Origin: Pseudomonadota bacterium
GTDB taxonomy: Bacteria > Pseudomonadota > Gammaproteobacteria > Xanthomonadales > Ahniellaceae
Length of the DNA: 54,965 bases
Assembly: GCA_022705045.1 (NCBI GenBank)
Contig: JAKJFE010000003.1
Location: 1-54,965, forward strand
Reading direction: 5' to 3'
Shown: one piece after another, positions 17,577 through 27,273 of the stretch
How positions within the stretch are numbered: position 1 is the stretch's first letter
Layout: the number at the start of each line of letters is the position of its first letter
Position numbers and translations under genes: made by a program
Notes under the pieces: generated by a model
The model's database searches: none
The model's input: the letters and a program-made list of their open reading frames with translations, nothing else
Told to the model about the DNA's origin: nothing

Positions 17577-19328
17577 TCAACGCGCCAGCACCGCCATGAC
17601 TTCGGGCGGACAGGTGTATTTCGCCTGATCCAGCAGGCGCGTGCCGTCGTGCGTGGTCACGTCCGCATTGGCCCCGAGGCCGACCAGATACTCGACGATG
17701 GCTTTGAGTCCACCCGCCGCCTGCGGAATGCCGCAATAGTTCACCGCAACGACGATGGGCACCGGCGGCGTGCCCTGCATCTGCGGATACCGCACCGGCG
17801 AATGCACGTTGCCGGCATTCACCAGTTTCTTCACCGCAGCGACATCTCCTTTCGCAATCGCGGCATACAGCGACGCGCCATCGGCGCCCTTGCCGTTCGG
17901 TTTTTCGACCGCGTTCGCCGCGTTGGCCGCGGGCGCAGGCGCCGTCGCGGTGGCGCCACGGGCATCGCGTTCGCGCCACGCCGGTTCGATGCGTGTCAGC
18001 GCCGCTTCGGCTGCCTGCACGACACGTGCATCGGCATGGCCACGTTCGGCACGCACTGCCGGCGCCGCGGGGGCGGCCCCGGCCCACATCGATTCCAGGC
18101 TGCCAAGGAAGACCACCTTGGCGTCGACATAGGTGTTCGACGCCAGCCAAGCGGCGATCAGGCGCGCGCGTTCGGCGTCGTCGGCGACGATGTAGCTGCT
18201 GTCGTTGCGGCAGGCCTTGAAGTAGTCGTCGACATCATGCGTCTTCAGGATCGGCGAACACACCGCTTCCCAGTGTTTGCGCGCCTGAGCCTGCACGGTC
18301 TTCAGTCCGTCGCGATCCGAGGTGTCGGCCGCGTCGGCCAGAATCTCGATGGCGCGCACGCGATGGGCCGCATCGGCGGCGCCGTCGTTGGCGAGCGCGG
18401 CGAGTTCAGGCAATCCGCTCGGGCTGCGACCCGCCGCATCGGACAGCGCCGACAGGGCGATGCCACGCATCTCGCGATCGGCGAGCAGCACTGCCGCCTT
18501 CGGCGCCCAGCGCGCGAGCGACGCGGCATCGCGCTGTTCTCCGAGCAGGTCCCAGGCGCGTTCGCGCGTCTCCGGATAGCCGTTGTCGGCGTAGCGCAAC
18601 AGCGTGTCGGTCCAGCCTTCCGGCTTCGGTTCGAAACCCGCGAGCAGCTTCAGCAGATACGGGGTGGCCGGCGGCGTGACATCGAGCGCACGCTGCAACG
18701 GCGCGATCAGGCCGCGGTCCCCGGTCGCAACCAGCTTGGCCAGCGCCTTTTCGCCGAGTTCGACATTGTCGTCGGAGCCACCGCGCGCCTCGGCCTCGAC
18801 GGCGTCGAGGTAATAGTCGAGCAGATACGGCAACAGGGGCGGCGCGGGATCGATGCCGACCAGGCCGCGCGCCGCCAGAAACCCGACATAGCCGCGCACG
18901 CCACCCGAGAGCACGCGCCGCCGCGCCGCGGCCAACTCGGTTTCCGGGACGTCCATCGCAGCCAGCGCACCAGCCGCATTCATCGCCACCGCAGCATCGC
19001 CGTCGTCGAGTGCAACCCGCAGCGCCGACTGCGTCGACGCGAAAGCTTCCGGCTTGCGCGAGGCTTGCTCCCAGGCCTCTTCGGCCGCGGCGAGACGGAT
19101 CACCGGATCGGCATTCGCGAGATGCTTCGCCAGCACCGGCGCCGTCTGCGCCGCGAAGTCCGGGCCGAGCCGCCCGACCGCCTCGATCTGCTTCAACGGT
19201 GCGCCACGCTCGAGATCGCGCAGCGCCTCCTTGTTCTGCTTGGCCCAGAACTGGTCGGCGACATCATCGGCTACCGCGGTTTGGGCAGCGAATCCCAGGA
19301 CGAACACGAACAGCGAACGGACCAGCAT
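17577..19328 (-). CDS. Exported HEAT-repeat and ankyrin-repeat protein
   Basis: This 583-residue protein starts with a signal peptide ([11 protein letters not shown], cut near 'AVA-DD'). The first two thirds are alpha-helical repeats of HEAT type ('[19 protein letters not shown]', '[20 protein letters not shown]'). After an Ala/Pro linker, the C-terminal 110 residues hold ankyrin-like units ('[20 protein letters not shown]', '[19 protein letters not shown]'). It is probably a periplasmic scaffold; no enzyme motif is visible. The next gene upstream also encodes ankyrin repeats, 52 bases away on the same strand. Confidence 0.7.
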   Translation of the reverse strand: MLVRSLFVFVLGFAAQTAVADDVADQFWAKQNKEALRDLERGAPLKQIEAVGRLGPDFAAQTAPVLAKHLANADPVIRLAAAEEAWEQASRKPEAFASTQSALRVALDDGDAAVAMNAAGALAAMDVPETELAAARRRVLSGGVRGYVGFLAARGLVGIDPAPPLLPYLLDYYLDAVEAEARGGSDDNVELGEKALAKLVATGDRGLIAPLQRALDVTPPATPYLLKLLAGFEPKPEGWTDTLLRYADNGYPETRERAWDLLGEQRDAASLARWAPKAAVLLADREMRGIALSALSDAAGRSPSGLPELAALANDGAADAAHRVRAIEILADAADTSDRDGLKTVQAQARKHWEAVCSPILKTHDVDDYFKACRNDSSYIVADDAERARLIAAWLASNTYVDAKVVFLGSLESMWAGAAPAAPAVRAERGHADARVVQAAEAALTRIEPAWRERDARGATATAPAPAANAANAVEKPNGKGADGASLYAAIAKGDVAAVKKLVNAGNVHSPVRYPQMQGTPPVPIVVAVNYCGIPQAAGGLKAIVEYLVGLGANADVTTHDGTRLLDQAKYTCPPEVMAVLAR

Positions 19329-19380
19329 GCGCGGACTCCGGCGGCGGCGATTCGATGGCGCAACGATAGCGCAGCCGCCT

Positions 19381-20298
19381 TCAATCGGCTTCAGGGCCGG
19401 TACCCGGACTGTTGCCGACCCGGCCGTCGTACCGCGCGATCACCGCCAGCACGCCGTCGTCTCCGCCGTCGCGGGCATGGTCGAGAACGGTACGGCCTTG
19501 TCCGTCACGATGGTCGAGGCGCGCGCCGGCGGCCAGGAGCGACTCCAGCGCTTCGACGTAACCCCAGCGTGCGGCCCACTGGGCCGCCGTGATCCCGCTC
19601 GCGTCGTCGGCCGCGACCAGATCCGGATCAATGCCGAGCGCGAGCAATCGTTCGAGCGTGACCATATCGCCGGCATCGATCACGCGCTGCAGTTGCACGG
19701 CAATCTGATCGCCGTGCGCGCGTGCGCCCGCGTCAAGCAATACAACCAGCACATCCGGCAGCGCGACGGCATCGAGCGGATAGCGTCCATCTCCCCCACG
19801 CGCATTGACGTCGGCACCGAGCCGACGCAGGAATCCGACATCACGCAGGACCTCCCGTTCGCCGGCCCGCGCCACCGCCTCGACCAGCAAGTCGGCCATC
19901 GTCTGCGGGTTGCCCAGCGCAACGAGCACGCGATTGATGGTGACCGTCGCGTCACCCGGACCACTGCGCCAGTAGGGACCGTACAAAGCCATCACCCCGA
20001 CATGCAGCAGAACCATCGGCAACAGGAATGCAAAGCGCGCCGGATGGCGGCGCAACGCTGCGCTGTCGGCGGCATGGCTTGGCGACCGGCTGCCGATCCA
20101 AGGCACGGCTGCAAGAACGATCGTGAGACCCAGCACGATTTGCCATCCGAATTGCATGAACGGCGCTCGCCGCCACAACCACCACTCGATCGGCATCGCG
20201 ACCAGAAAGAACAGAATCGGATACCAGGGACTGTTCCAGCTCCCATGGATCCGCTGGTACTCGCGCTGGTCTTCCAAGGTCGGTCCGTACACGGGCAT
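19381..20298 (-). CDS. Membrane-anchored ankyrin-repeat protein
   Basis: A 305-residue protein with three N-terminal hydrophobic segments ('WYPILFFLVAMPIEWWLW', 'WQIVLGLTIVLAAVPWIG', 'FAFLLPMVLLHVGVMALYG'). About 190 residues of ankyrin repeats follow, such as 'VTLERLLALGIDPDLV', 'TAAQWAARWGYVEALESLL' and 'GQGRTVLDHARDGGDDGV'. The repeats would serve as a protein-binding face. It starts 6 bases after the DJ-1/PfpI gene and probably shares its mRNA. Having two adjacent ankyrin proteins suggests they act on the same partner (inference). Confidence 0.72.
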   Translation of the reverse strand: MPVYGPTLEDQREYQRIHGSWNSPWYPILFFLVAMPIEWWLWRRAPFMQFGWQIVLGLTIVLAAVPWIGSRSPSHAADSAALRRHPARFAFLLPMVLLHVGVMALYGPYWRSGPGDATVTINRVLVALGNPQTMADLLVEAVARAGEREVLRDVGFLRRLGADVNARGGDGRYPLDAVALPDVLVVLLDAGARAHGDQIAVQLQRVIDAGDMVTLERLLALGIDPDLVAADDASGITAAQWAARWGYVEALESLLAAGARLDHRDGQGRTVLDHARDGGDDGVLAVIARYDGRVGNSPGTGPEAD

Positions 20299-20304
20299 GC
20301 CCCT

Positions 20305-21054
20305 TCACACGACAAGCATTTTGAGAAACTCCGTCGCGAACCGGTGGGCGTCGCCGGGCCAGCGTGCGGATAGCCAGTTGCCGTCGCGCACGATGAAGCC
20401 GGGTGACAGATCCTGGGCGGAATCGCGGCGCAGGCTGCGCGGACCGGGATCGAACTGCGAGACATGGGCGAGCACGTCGGTGACTTCGTCCTCGACGGTC
20501 TGCGTGTAGGTGCGGTAGTAGTCGCCGAGCCAGACGCAGGTCAGCATCCACGCCGACAGCTCCATCGATTTCGGCAATGCGGTTGTGCGCCGCCGGTGCA
20601 GCAGGGACTCGCCATCCGGCCCGAGCGCCCGCGACGCCACCAGCACGCCGTGGCAGATCGCCGCGACGGGTTTTCCGGCCACCAGCATCTCGGCGGCCTT
20701 CTGCTGGAGATCGACGGATTCGATGTAGGGCCGCACCCGCGGCGCATGGCCGCCCGGCAACAGCAGCCCGTCGAACGGCCGGGCAAGCGCGGTTTTCCAG
20801 TCAATCGGATTGCGGAATTCCGGGCTCTGCGACATCGCCGTGTAGGCGGCACGCGCGTCCTGGTTCGCCATCAGCAGGCGCTTGAACGGCCCGAAGCCGC
20901 GACCGGTGATCAGGCGTTGGTCGCATTCGGCGGGCAGGCCGTCCTGGGTCGCGAACACGATCTCATGCCCGGCGCCGCGCAGGTATTTCCATGGCACCGC
21001 CGATTCGCTCGGGTCGAAGTCGTCGTTCGGAATGGCGATCAGGACGCGGGCCAT
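20305..21054 (-). CDS. DJ-1/PfpI family protein
   Basis: This 249-residue class I glutamine-amidotransferase-like protein has 'FDGLLLPGGHAPRVRPY', then 'KPVAAICHGVLVASRA' with the nucleophile Cys134 in the 'A-I-C-H-G' elbow. It begins 'ARVLIAIPNDDFDPSE', as in the Hsp31/YDR533C-like group that includes glyoxalase III-type and stress-protection proteins. The size fits that longer group rather than the short PfpI proteases. The reaction is not proven by sequence. It begins 52 bases after the DUF1161 gene on the same strand. Confidence 0.85.
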   Translation of the reverse strand: MARVLIAIPNDDFDPSESAVPWKYLRGAGHEIVFATQDGLPAECDQRLITGRGFGPFKRLLMANQDARAAYTAMSQSPEFRNPIDWKTALARPFDGLLLPGGHAPRVRPYIESVDLQQKAAEMLVAGKPVAAICHGVLVASRALGPDGESLLHRRRTTALPKSMELSAWMLTCVWLGDYYRTYTQTVEDEVTDVLAHVSQFDPGPRSLRRDSAQDLSPGFIVRDGNWLSARWPGDAHRFATEFLKMLVV

Positions 21055-21106
21055 CGTCGCACCTCGTGGATGGATGCGAGGATGCTATCGGAAGCCACGG
21101 CGCGAC

Positions 21107-21391
21107 TCAGCCGGCCGGAGATGCCGCCGCGTCCTCGGCCGGCGTGACGGCCGGCGCTGCGCCACGCACGTAGACGATGCGCTTGGTGCCGCGGTCGCAG
21201 CTGCCGACGATCTTGCCTTCGGCGCTGGCCTCGTTCGCGGCATCGATGATGCTCAGGGTGTAGGCGGGCACGCCATTGGCCTTGATCTTGGCGTCGATCT
21301 CGGTCTGCAGATCCTCGCAGGACTTGCGGGCCGACGCCGGCAGCGCAACCGCAAACAGGGTGGCAACAAGCAACGGGCGGGCGATCTTCAT
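21107..21391 (-). CDS. DUF1161 small periplasmic protein
   Basis: A 94-residue exported protein: signal peptide to 'ASA', then 'SCEDLQTEIDAKIKANGV' and 'YTLSIID', and 'GKIVGSCDRGTKRIVYVR', the two-cysteine pattern of the DUF1161 family. The function of this family is unknown; the cysteines could form a disulfide. The ATG at 21391 starts the signal peptide, and the frame upstream of it is not coding-like. It is first in a leftward run followed by the DJ-1/PfpI gene. Confidence 0.82.
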   Translation of the reverse strand: MKIARPLLVATLFAVALPASARKSCEDLQTEIDAKIKANGVPAYTLSIIDAANEASAEGKIVGSCDRGTKRIVYVRGAAPAVTPAEDAAASPAG

Positions 21392-21544
21392 GGCGGGTCT
21401 CTCGACGGGTTCGGGGACTGCAGTGTCGCCCTCGCCGAAGCCGCGGCGATGGCCAATTCGGGCGTTTTCGCGGCCGCGACACAGACTGGAACTTGCATCG
21501 CCCGCCGGCTTCTCGAAGATGGGCGTTCGTCCCGGAGTGCCTCC

Positions 21545-21943
21545 ATGCGCCTGCTGCATCGTGTCCTGCTGTCCCTGTCGCTGTGCCTGACCAGCCTCAT
21601 TGCCGTGGCTCAGGACGCCGCGAAACTCGATCTGTCGAACAAGTGGCGCATCCAGATCAGCGAAGGCGCGAAGTCGGACGGCGAACTGCGCTTCCTGATT
21701 TCGCCGAAGGACGGCACGCCGCTGGAAGTCGCGGTCGAGATCAAGGACGGCCGCTGGGAAAACGGCATCGCCAAGGACATCCGCGATCGTCTGCGTCAGG
21801 CCCTGGACGCGAAGGCCTTCCATGTCGAAGTCGACGACGGCGAGGACGTGCTCGTAAAGAAGCGCGGCAAGGCGCCACGCTTCGAAGTACGCCTGCTCGA
21901 GTCGACGGTCAAGGCGACCCGCATCGGCATCGACAAGGAATAG
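21545..21943 (+). CDS. Small exported protein of unknown function
   Basis: This 132-residue protein starts with a signal peptide (M-R-L-L-H-R-V-L-L then 'LTSLIAVAQ'). The mature part is hydrophilic, with 'KWRIQISEGAKSDGELRFLI' and 'AFHVEVDDGEDVLVKKRGKAPRF' rich in beta-forming and charged residues. I do not recognise the family. It ends two bases before the convergent serine-hydrolase gene and is divergent from the DUF1161 gene. Confidence 0.65.
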   Translation: MRLLHRVLLSLSLCLTSLIAVAQDAAKLDLSNKWRIQISEGAKSDGELRFLISPKDGTPLEVAVEIKDGRWENGIAKDIRDRLRQALDAKAFHVEVDDGEDVLVKKRGKAPRFEVRLLESTVKATRIGIDKE

Positions 21944-21945
21944 GC

Positions 21946-23718
21946 TCAGCCTTCGCCGAGTTTCTCGAGCGCCGACTTGGCCGACGGCAAGTTGGGATCC
22001 AGCGACAGCGCCTTGCGGTAATGCGTGCGTGCGGCCTCGGTATCGCCATCCAGCAGGCAGGCTTCGCCGAGGCTGTCCCAAGCGTTCGCCGAGGTCGGAT
22101 ACAAGGCCGCCGTCAGCGCCAGCACCTGCTTCGCGGCCGGATACCGCTTCTGTCCGATCAGCCGGTAGCCCTGTGTGTTCAGATAGGCCTCGGACCCCAC
22201 GATGTCGCCGGACGCCTCGAGCTTGCGGTAGTCGTCGACGACGCTGGCGTCGTTTGCGTACACACGTTCGCGCAACGCCTTTGCCGCATCCGCCAGTCGC
22301 GCATGTGACTCGCGTCGGCCATCGGGATAGACGAACGATAGCTGCCGCGCACCGTCGGCATCCCGACCCAGTTCGATCGTCAATCCGGTGCCCACGGCAA
22401 CGAACCGGCCGTTGCCGATGGGGGTCAGGAACAGACCTTCCTCGCCGCCGTACTCGAACGCGAGATCCTCGCCAGCTGCTTTCACGACGATGTACTGCTC
22501 AGCGTTGTATGGATAGCGACCAGGCAAATCAGCGCGCTGCGCTTCAGTCATCGATACACGCTTCTCGGTGCGATAGCCCGGCCAACCGAACTCGAACGCG
22601 ACCGCACGCCGCAATTCCTGCATCAGCGCCGGCTGGTTCGCATTGATCATGATGACGACGCCGTCACCCTCGCGATTCGCCAGCAGATGCGAACTGAAGC
22701 CTTCGTTCCAGCCATCGTGGCCGAAATAGGCGGCGCCGTTCTCGTGCACGATGCCGAAGCCGAGCGCGTAATGGTCCGGGCCCGGGTCGTGCAGCATGCG
22801 TTCGGCGGTGTCGCGTCCGAGCAGGCGGCTTTCGCCACGCACCGCCTTCTGCACCTCGATGGCGAAGCGCGCCAGGTCTTCGGGCGCGGTCCACAAGCCC
22901 GCCGCGGCCGACTCCGGATGCACCTTGCGTTTGCCGACGACCTCCTCGCCGTCCGGCATCACGCCCGCGGCCGCATGTTTCATGCGCCGCGCCGGCAACG
23001 GATAGTCGAAGCTGCTGTCGCGCATGCCGATCGGCTTCAACACCTCGCGCCGCATCAGTTCCGGAAAGGCACGGCCCGCGACATCACTCATCAAGGTCTG
23101 CGCGATCGTGTAACCGCCACCGGAGTATCGAAAGCCGAGTTCCGGCGCCTGTTCGACCCGCACCGCCGGGCTGTTTGCAGGCGCCTGCCCATCGAGGATC
23201 TGCACGATGCTCGGCAAGGGCTGGCCGGTTTCGTAACCGAGAAAGCCATGCACACCGAGCCCGCCGGTGTGGCTGAGCAGATGCGCCAGCGTGATCGGCT
23301 TGGCCCGCGTCGCATCGGTCTCGGGAATCCGCCAGGACTTGAGCGTCGCATTCACCGGCGTGTCGAGACGCAGTTGGCCACGCTCGACCATACGCATCGC
23401 GCCGAAGGCCGACACCGCCTTGCTGATCGACGCAGCCTGCATCGGCGTGTCGGTGCGCATCGCCGCACCGGTCTGACGATCGGCGAGACCATAAGCGCGC
23501 GTTGCGACGATGCGACCGTCATCGATGATGGCGATGGACACACCGGGCACGCCGTAGTGCGTCATGCGGTCTGCCAGCGTCCAGCGTTCGCCGCCTTCGA
23601 GACTGATCGGCGGACGCAGATCGCGTTCGATGCGGGCGAGGCGCGCATCGATCGTCGACGCGTCGGCCCATGCGGACGTCGTGCACAACGCGGCGATCAA
23701 ACCCAGACTTCGATGCAT
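21946..23718 (-). CDS. Exported serine hydrolase (beta-lactamase class C fold) with C-terminal TPR
   Basis: The 590-residue protein has a signal peptide, then a penicillin-binding/AmpC-like domain. The S-x-x-K motif is 'SISK' (Ser97, Lys100), the second motif is 'YSGGG' in the Y-x-N position, and 'GHDG' stands in the K-T-G position. The Y-S-G form and H-D-G point to an esterase or peptidase rather than a beta-lactamase. After a linker domain, the last roughly 70 residues are TPR-like ('AWDSLGEACLLDGDTEAARTHYRKAL'). The substrate is unknown. It faces the small exported protein gene convergently. Confidence 0.86.
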   Translation of the reverse strand: MHRSLGLIAALCTTSAWADASTIDARLARIERDLRPPISLEGGERWTLADRMTHYGVPGVSIAIIDDGRIVATRAYGLADRQTGAAMRTDTPMQAASISKAVSAFGAMRMVERGQLRLDTPVNATLKSWRIPETDATRAKPITLAHLLSHTGGLGVHGFLGYETGQPLPSIVQILDGQAPANSPAVRVEQAPELGFRYSGGGYTIAQTLMSDVAGRAFPELMRREVLKPIGMRDSSFDYPLPARRMKHAAAGVMPDGEEVVGKRKVHPESAAAGLWTAPEDLARFAIEVQKAVRGESRLLGRDTAERMLHDPGPDHYALGFGIVHENGAAYFGHDGWNEGFSSHLLANREGDGVVIMINANQPALMQELRRAVAFEFGWPGYRTEKRVSMTEAQRADLPGRYPYNAEQYIVVKAAGEDLAFEYGGEEGLFLTPIGNGRFVAVGTGLTIELGRDADGARQLSFVYPDGRRESHARLADAAKALRERVYANDASVVDDYRKLEASGDIVGSEAYLNTQGYRLIGQKRYPAAKQVLALTAALYPTSANAWDSLGEACLLDGDTEAARTHYRKALSLDPNLPSAKSALEKLGEG

Positions 23719-23852
23719 GACGCTGTCCTTGTCGGCGAACGGATCGGCGGATCATCACAGCGCCGGCAAACGGGCGCCACTGCCGGACCGCCCGACTGGT
23801 CGCGCGCGATGCGAGCGCGTATCGTCCGCCGAACCGCCCACCGGAGCCCACG

Positions 23853-24779
23853 ATGCGCACCGTTCTTCGCGTTCTGCTGGCCGTGTCGCCGCTGTGGCTC
23901 GCCGGCTGCGGCCAGCCCAGCGACATGCTCGACTGTTCCGGCCACGGCACCGCCCGCGGCAGCCACGACGAAATCAACAGCGGCCAGCTCGAGTTCAAGC
24001 ACGCGGTCGCGTTCGCCCTGGGTGATGGCTACACAGTGATCTTCACGGATGACGCAACCCTGGCCGAGCTGATGCGCCAGAGCCCGTCGCCCGAACACGA
24101 AGTCGCCCGCGCCGGCGCGATGTTCAATCGCCTGCTGGTCGGTTTCCGTTTCGATGGCCACGGCCAATTGACGGAACATCTGACGCTCGGCAACAGCACG
24201 TCCTGGGGCACCGATGGCAGCGACCGCGGCGCGATGATCGCCAACACCGACGGCTGCGCACGCGGCGATGTGCGTCGCAAACATCACGGCAACGCCTATT
24301 TCGCGGTGCCGTTGGCGCATCCGGAAAAACGCGGCGCCGAGCTGGCCGTCGAATACGGCGCAGCGACGAATGCCGCGGTGCCCTACGCGCCCGACGACGA
24401 CCTGATCAAGCGCTGGCGCGCCGCGCACGAACGACTGACCGGTCTGCATCCGGTCACCGCCGTGCAGGCCCTCGGCTTCAGCGCCTCCGCCGCCAGCGTT
24501 CTCGCCGCCGACCCGCGCACGCAGGACGCCCTCGAACGCGTGCGCACACAATGCGCCGATCCGGCCAAGGCGACATTGAACGAATACGGCGAAGTCGTCG
24601 GCCCCTCGATCGCGCACGAAGGCAACGTGTTTCAGTCCACTGTCGTCACCGAAACCTCGAACGACGGCGAGTTCCTGGCCAACTGCTATGTCATGCAGCG
24701 CAACGACGATGCGCTGGAACAGTGCTGGCCGCTCAACACGGACTGCAGCAAGGTGCCGGCCTACGTGCCCGGATCGTGA
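23853..24779 (+). CDS. Predicted lipoprotein of unknown function
   Basis: A 308-residue protein beginning with a lipoprotein signal ('[12 protein letters not shown]', lipid-attachment Cys20). The mature part has '[20 protein letters not shown]' and a central segment '[21 protein letters not shown]' with further cysteines near the C-terminus ('NCYVMQ', '[10 protein letters not shown]'). I do not recognise the family. It is divergent from the serine hydrolase gene and is followed 62 bases later by yefM. Confidence 0.62.
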   Translation: MRTVLRVLLAVSPLWLAGCGQPSDMLDCSGHGTARGSHDEINSGQLEFKHAVAFALGDGYTVIFTDDATLAELMRQSPSPEHEVARAGAMFNRLLVGFRFDGHGQLTEHLTLGNSTSWGTDGSDRGAMIANTDGCARGDVRRKHHGNAYFAVPLAHPEKRGAELAVEYGAATNAAVPYAPDDDLIKRWRAAHERLTGLHPVTAVQALGFSASAASVLAADPRTQDALERVRTQCADPAKATLNEYGEVVGPSIAHEGNVFQSTVVTETSNDGEFLANCYVMQRNDDALEQCWPLNTDCSKVPAYVPGS

Positions 24780-24812
24780 ACACGGGCGAGTTCCGGATAC
24801 CACCGCTACATG

Positions 24813-24830
24813 TGTACAATATCTTGTACA
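24813..24830 (+). promoter_or_regulatory. YefM-YoeB operator: paired TGTACA boxes
   Basis: TGTACAA-TATC-TTGTACA is a perfect inverted repeat. It contains two TGTACA palindromes (24813-24818 and 24825-24830) spaced 12 bases centre to centre, the core and geometry known for the YefM operator in E. coli. A -10-like TACAAT (24815-24820) overlaps the left box, so binding would block transcription. AAGGAG lies just after it, before the ATG. Confidence 0.85.
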
Positions 24831-24841
24831 AAGGAGCCGCC

Positions 24842-25093
24842 ATGGACACCATCACCTACAGCGCCGCGCGCGCCCAACTGGCAGAGACGATGGACCGGGT
24901 CTGCGAGGATCACGCACCAATCATCATCACCCGCAATAGCGATCAGGCCGTGGTGATGATGTCGCTCGACGACTACAACGCGCTCGAAGAAACGTCGTAC
25001 CTGCTGCGCAGCCCGAAGAACGCCAGACGTCTGCTCGACAGCATTGCCGAACTCGAATCCGGCAAGGGCCAGGTGCGGAAACTCGGCAAGTGA
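24842..25093 (+). CDS. yefM: Antitoxin YefM
   Basis: The 83-residue Phd/YefM antitoxin has the typical N-terminal dimerisation and DNA-binding part '[20 protein letters not shown]' with '[25 protein letters not shown]', and a flexible C-terminal tail that binds YoeB. A strong AAGGAG precedes the ATG. Its TGA overlaps the GTG start of yoeB by four bases. Autoregulation is expected through the TGTACA pair just upstream. Confidence 0.95.
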   Translation: MDTITYSAARAQLAETMDRVCEDHAPIIITRNSDQAVVMMSLDDYNALEETSYLLRSPKNARRLLDSIAELESGKGQVRKLGK

Positions 25094-25344
25094 AACTGGT
25101 CTTCTCGGAGCGTGCCTGGGAGGAATACCTCTATTGGCAGACGCAGGATGCGAAGACGCTGAAACGCATCAACGCGTTGATCCGCGAGATCGCACGCACA
25201 CCCTTCGAAGGCACCGGAAAACCGGAAGCGCTGCGTCATGCGCTATCCGGCTATTGGTCGCGCCGCATCGACGCGGAACACCGCATCGTCTACAAGCCGC
25301 AGCCCGATGCGATCCTGATTGCCCAGTTGCGCTATCACTACTGA
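25090..25344 (+). CDS. yoeB: Toxin YoeB (ribosome-dependent mRNA endonuclease)
   Basis: At 84 residues this is the same length as E. coli YoeB. All the known catalytic positions are in place: Glu46, Arg65, His83 and Tyr84, the last two forming the C-terminal 'Y-H-Y'. '[12 protein letters not shown]' is a hallmark of the family. YoeB cleaves mRNA at translated codons in the ribosomal A site. It starts with GTG overlapping the yefM stop, and its final seven bases overlap the convergent DUF885 gene. Confidence 0.95.
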   Translation: MKLVFSERAWEEYLYWQTQDAKTLKRINALIREIARTPFEGTGKPEALRHALSGYWSRRIDAEHRIVYKPQPDAILIAQLRYHY

Positions 25345-27146
25345 GTCGACCCCAACCAGCGCGTCACCTTCGCATCGAGCACGTCCAGCGGCAGCGAGCC
25401 GTCTTCGAGCACGACGCGGTGGAATTCGCGCGGATCGAAGCGGTCGCCGAGGGTCTCCTGGGCGCGACGGCGCAGTTCCTGCAGCTTGAGTTCGCCGATC
25501 TTGTACGCGAGGGCCTGGCCCGGCATGGCGATATAGCGTTCGACTTCGATGGTCGCATTGGTCTCGCTGATCGCCGAGGTGTTGCGCATCTGCGCGATGG
25601 CTTGCTCGCGCGTCCAACCCTTGGCGTGCAGACCGGTATCGACGACAAGTCGGTTCGCGCGCCAGATCTCGGCCGCCAGACGACCGAAGTACTGGTACGG
25701 ATCGGTGTAGACGCCGACGTCGCGCCCGAGCGATTCCGCATACAGACCCCAGCCCTCGGCGAAAGCGGTTTCGCCGCCGAAGCGACGGAAGGCCGGCAGC
25801 CCGGTCAGTTCCTGCTGCAACGCGATCTGGAAGTGATGTCCGGGAATCGCTTCGTGGAGGAAGATGCTTTCGGTTTCCCAGGTGCGCCGCGACGGCAGAT
25901 TGAACGCGTTCGCGTAGAACACGCCGGGACGGGTGCCGTCCTGGCTCGGGCCTTGATACGAAGCCGCCGGTGCACTCGCGGCACGGAAGGGTTCCACCAG
26001 TTTCACCTCGAAGCCGGCCTTCGGCAGCAACGAGAACTGCGACGGGATGTTCGGCTCGATGCGACCGCGCAGCGCGTTGTACTGGTCGAGCACGTCCTGC
26101 TCGCTCTTGAATGCGAAGCGTGCGTCCTCGTTCATGAACTTGAAGAAGGCCTGCAGGTCGCCATCGAAACCGACCTGTGCCCTCACCTTTTCGAACTCGG
26201 CGGTGATGCGCGTCACTTCGTCGAGGCCGATCTGGTGGATCTGCTCCGGCGTCAGGTCCGTCGTCGTGTAGCGTTTCGCCAGTTCGGCGTACCAGGCGGC
26301 ACCGTTCGGCAACGCCGACAGACCGACGGAACTGCGCGTCGCCGGCAGGTATTCGTCGCGCAGGAAATCACGCAGACGCACGAAAGCGGGCAGCAACTGT
26401 GCACCGATCAGTTCGCGATACGCGGCGGTCAGGCGCTCGCGGTCGGCCGCGGCGAACGTGTCCGGCATCTTCGCGATCACGCCCCACATCAGCGTGTCCT
26501 CGGGCTGATCCTTGATCAGCGCATCGAACTGCGGAATCGTCTTCTCGATCAGCACACGCGGCTGCACCACGCCGGCCTGGATGCCCGCGCGGAGGTTGGC
26601 GATGGTCTGGTCGAAGATCGGCACGAAGGCGGCGCCGCGTTTCAGCCAGGCTTCGTAGTCGGCGACGGTCGCGAACGGCTGACCGCGTGAACCGGCGCCA
26701 AGCTGGGCCACGGTCGCGGCCGGATTGCCGAGCTGGCTCAGCGCCAGCATCCAGTCCGGATACTTCGCCATCGCAATCGCGCGCTCGCGACCCGATACGA
26801 AGATGTCGTAGCTGAGTTTCGCTTGTCCGGTCAGCGTCGACGCATCGATGGCACGCACGCGCTCCAACCAGGCACGTTCCAGACGTTCGCTCTCGGCGCG
26901 AAATTCGGGCGTCAGCGTGTTCGTCAGTTCGCCGTGGTAGCGCGCGTCGCCAATCGCGGTCGCACGCAGCGGATTGCGCTTGAGCTGTTCTTCCCAGTAC
27001 TCGGCATAGAGCGCTTCGAGTCGCTGTGCGGTGTCTCCCGCCTGCGCCGCCGCGGCCGCGGATTCGGGCGCAACGGTCTTCGTCTCCTGCGTCGCGCAAC
27101 CGGCGATCAGGGCCAACGTGATTGCCAAAACGACATTGCGCGTCAT
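25338..27146 (-). CDS. DUF885 lipoprotein, putative zinc peptidase
   Basis: The 602-residue protein has a lipobox ('ALIAGC') and belongs to the DUF885 family. It contains 'IFLHEAIPGHHFQ' with an HExxxH-type metal motif (His431, Glu432 and the following histidines) and 'AFAEGWGLYAESL', where the glutamate is a likely further ligand. DUF885 proteins are thought to be metallo-carboxypeptidases. The ATG at 27146 begins the lipoprotein signal. The gene's 3' end overlaps yoeB by seven bases. Confidence 0.88.
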   Translation of the reverse strand: MTRNVVLAITLALIAGCATQETKTVAPESAAAAAQAGDTAQRLEALYAEYWEEQLKRNPLRATAIGDARYHGELTNTLTPEFRAESERLERAWLERVRAIDASTLTGQAKLSYDIFVSGRERAIAMAKYPDWMLALSQLGNPAATVAQLGAGSRGQPFATVADYEAWLKRGAAFVPIFDQTIANLRAGIQAGVVQPRVLIEKTIPQFDALIKDQPEDTLMWGVIAKMPDTFAAADRERLTAAYRELIGAQLLPAFVRLRDFLRDEYLPATRSSVGLSALPNGAAWYAELAKRYTTTDLTPEQIHQIGLDEVTRITAEFEKVRAQVGFDGDLQAFFKFMNEDARFAFKSEQDVLDQYNALRGRIEPNIPSQFSLLPKAGFEVKLVEPFRAASAPAASYQGPSQDGTRPGVFYANAFNLPSRRTWETESIFLHEAIPGHHFQIALQQELTGLPAFRRFGGETAFAEGWGLYAESLGRDVGVYTDPYQYFGRLAAEIWRANRLVVDTGLHAKGWTREQAIAQMRNTSAISETNATIEVERYIAMPGQALAYKIGELKLQELRRRAQETLGDRFDPREFHRVVLEDGSLPLDVLDAKVTRWLGSTQ

Positions 27147-27230
27147 CGCGTGCCTCCGGTGATGGGTGCCGCATGAGCGGCTGAAACCTCCGTATAGACG
27201 ACGCGCGTCGCATTATCCAGCGCTGTGGGC

Positions 27231-27264
27231 TCGATCGTTGCCGCACTGACGCGGCAACGATCGA
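27231..27264. terminator. Perfect 14-bp inverted repeat downstream of the small cysteine protein
   Basis: TCGATCGTTGCCGC-ACTGAC-GCGGCAACGATCGA is a perfect 14-bp stem with a six-base loop. It begins ten bases after the stop of the leftward 63-residue gene. There is no U-tract, so it is a possible terminator or mRNA-stabilising hairpin. Confidence 0.45.
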
Positions 27265-27273
27265 CCGGGAGGA

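Noticed and set aside
17473-18150. N-terminal extension of the desaturase
   Set aside because: It overlaps the antisense of the HEAT/ankyrin gene and has a low-complexity Arg/Gly composition. The GTG with GGAG at 17472 is better.
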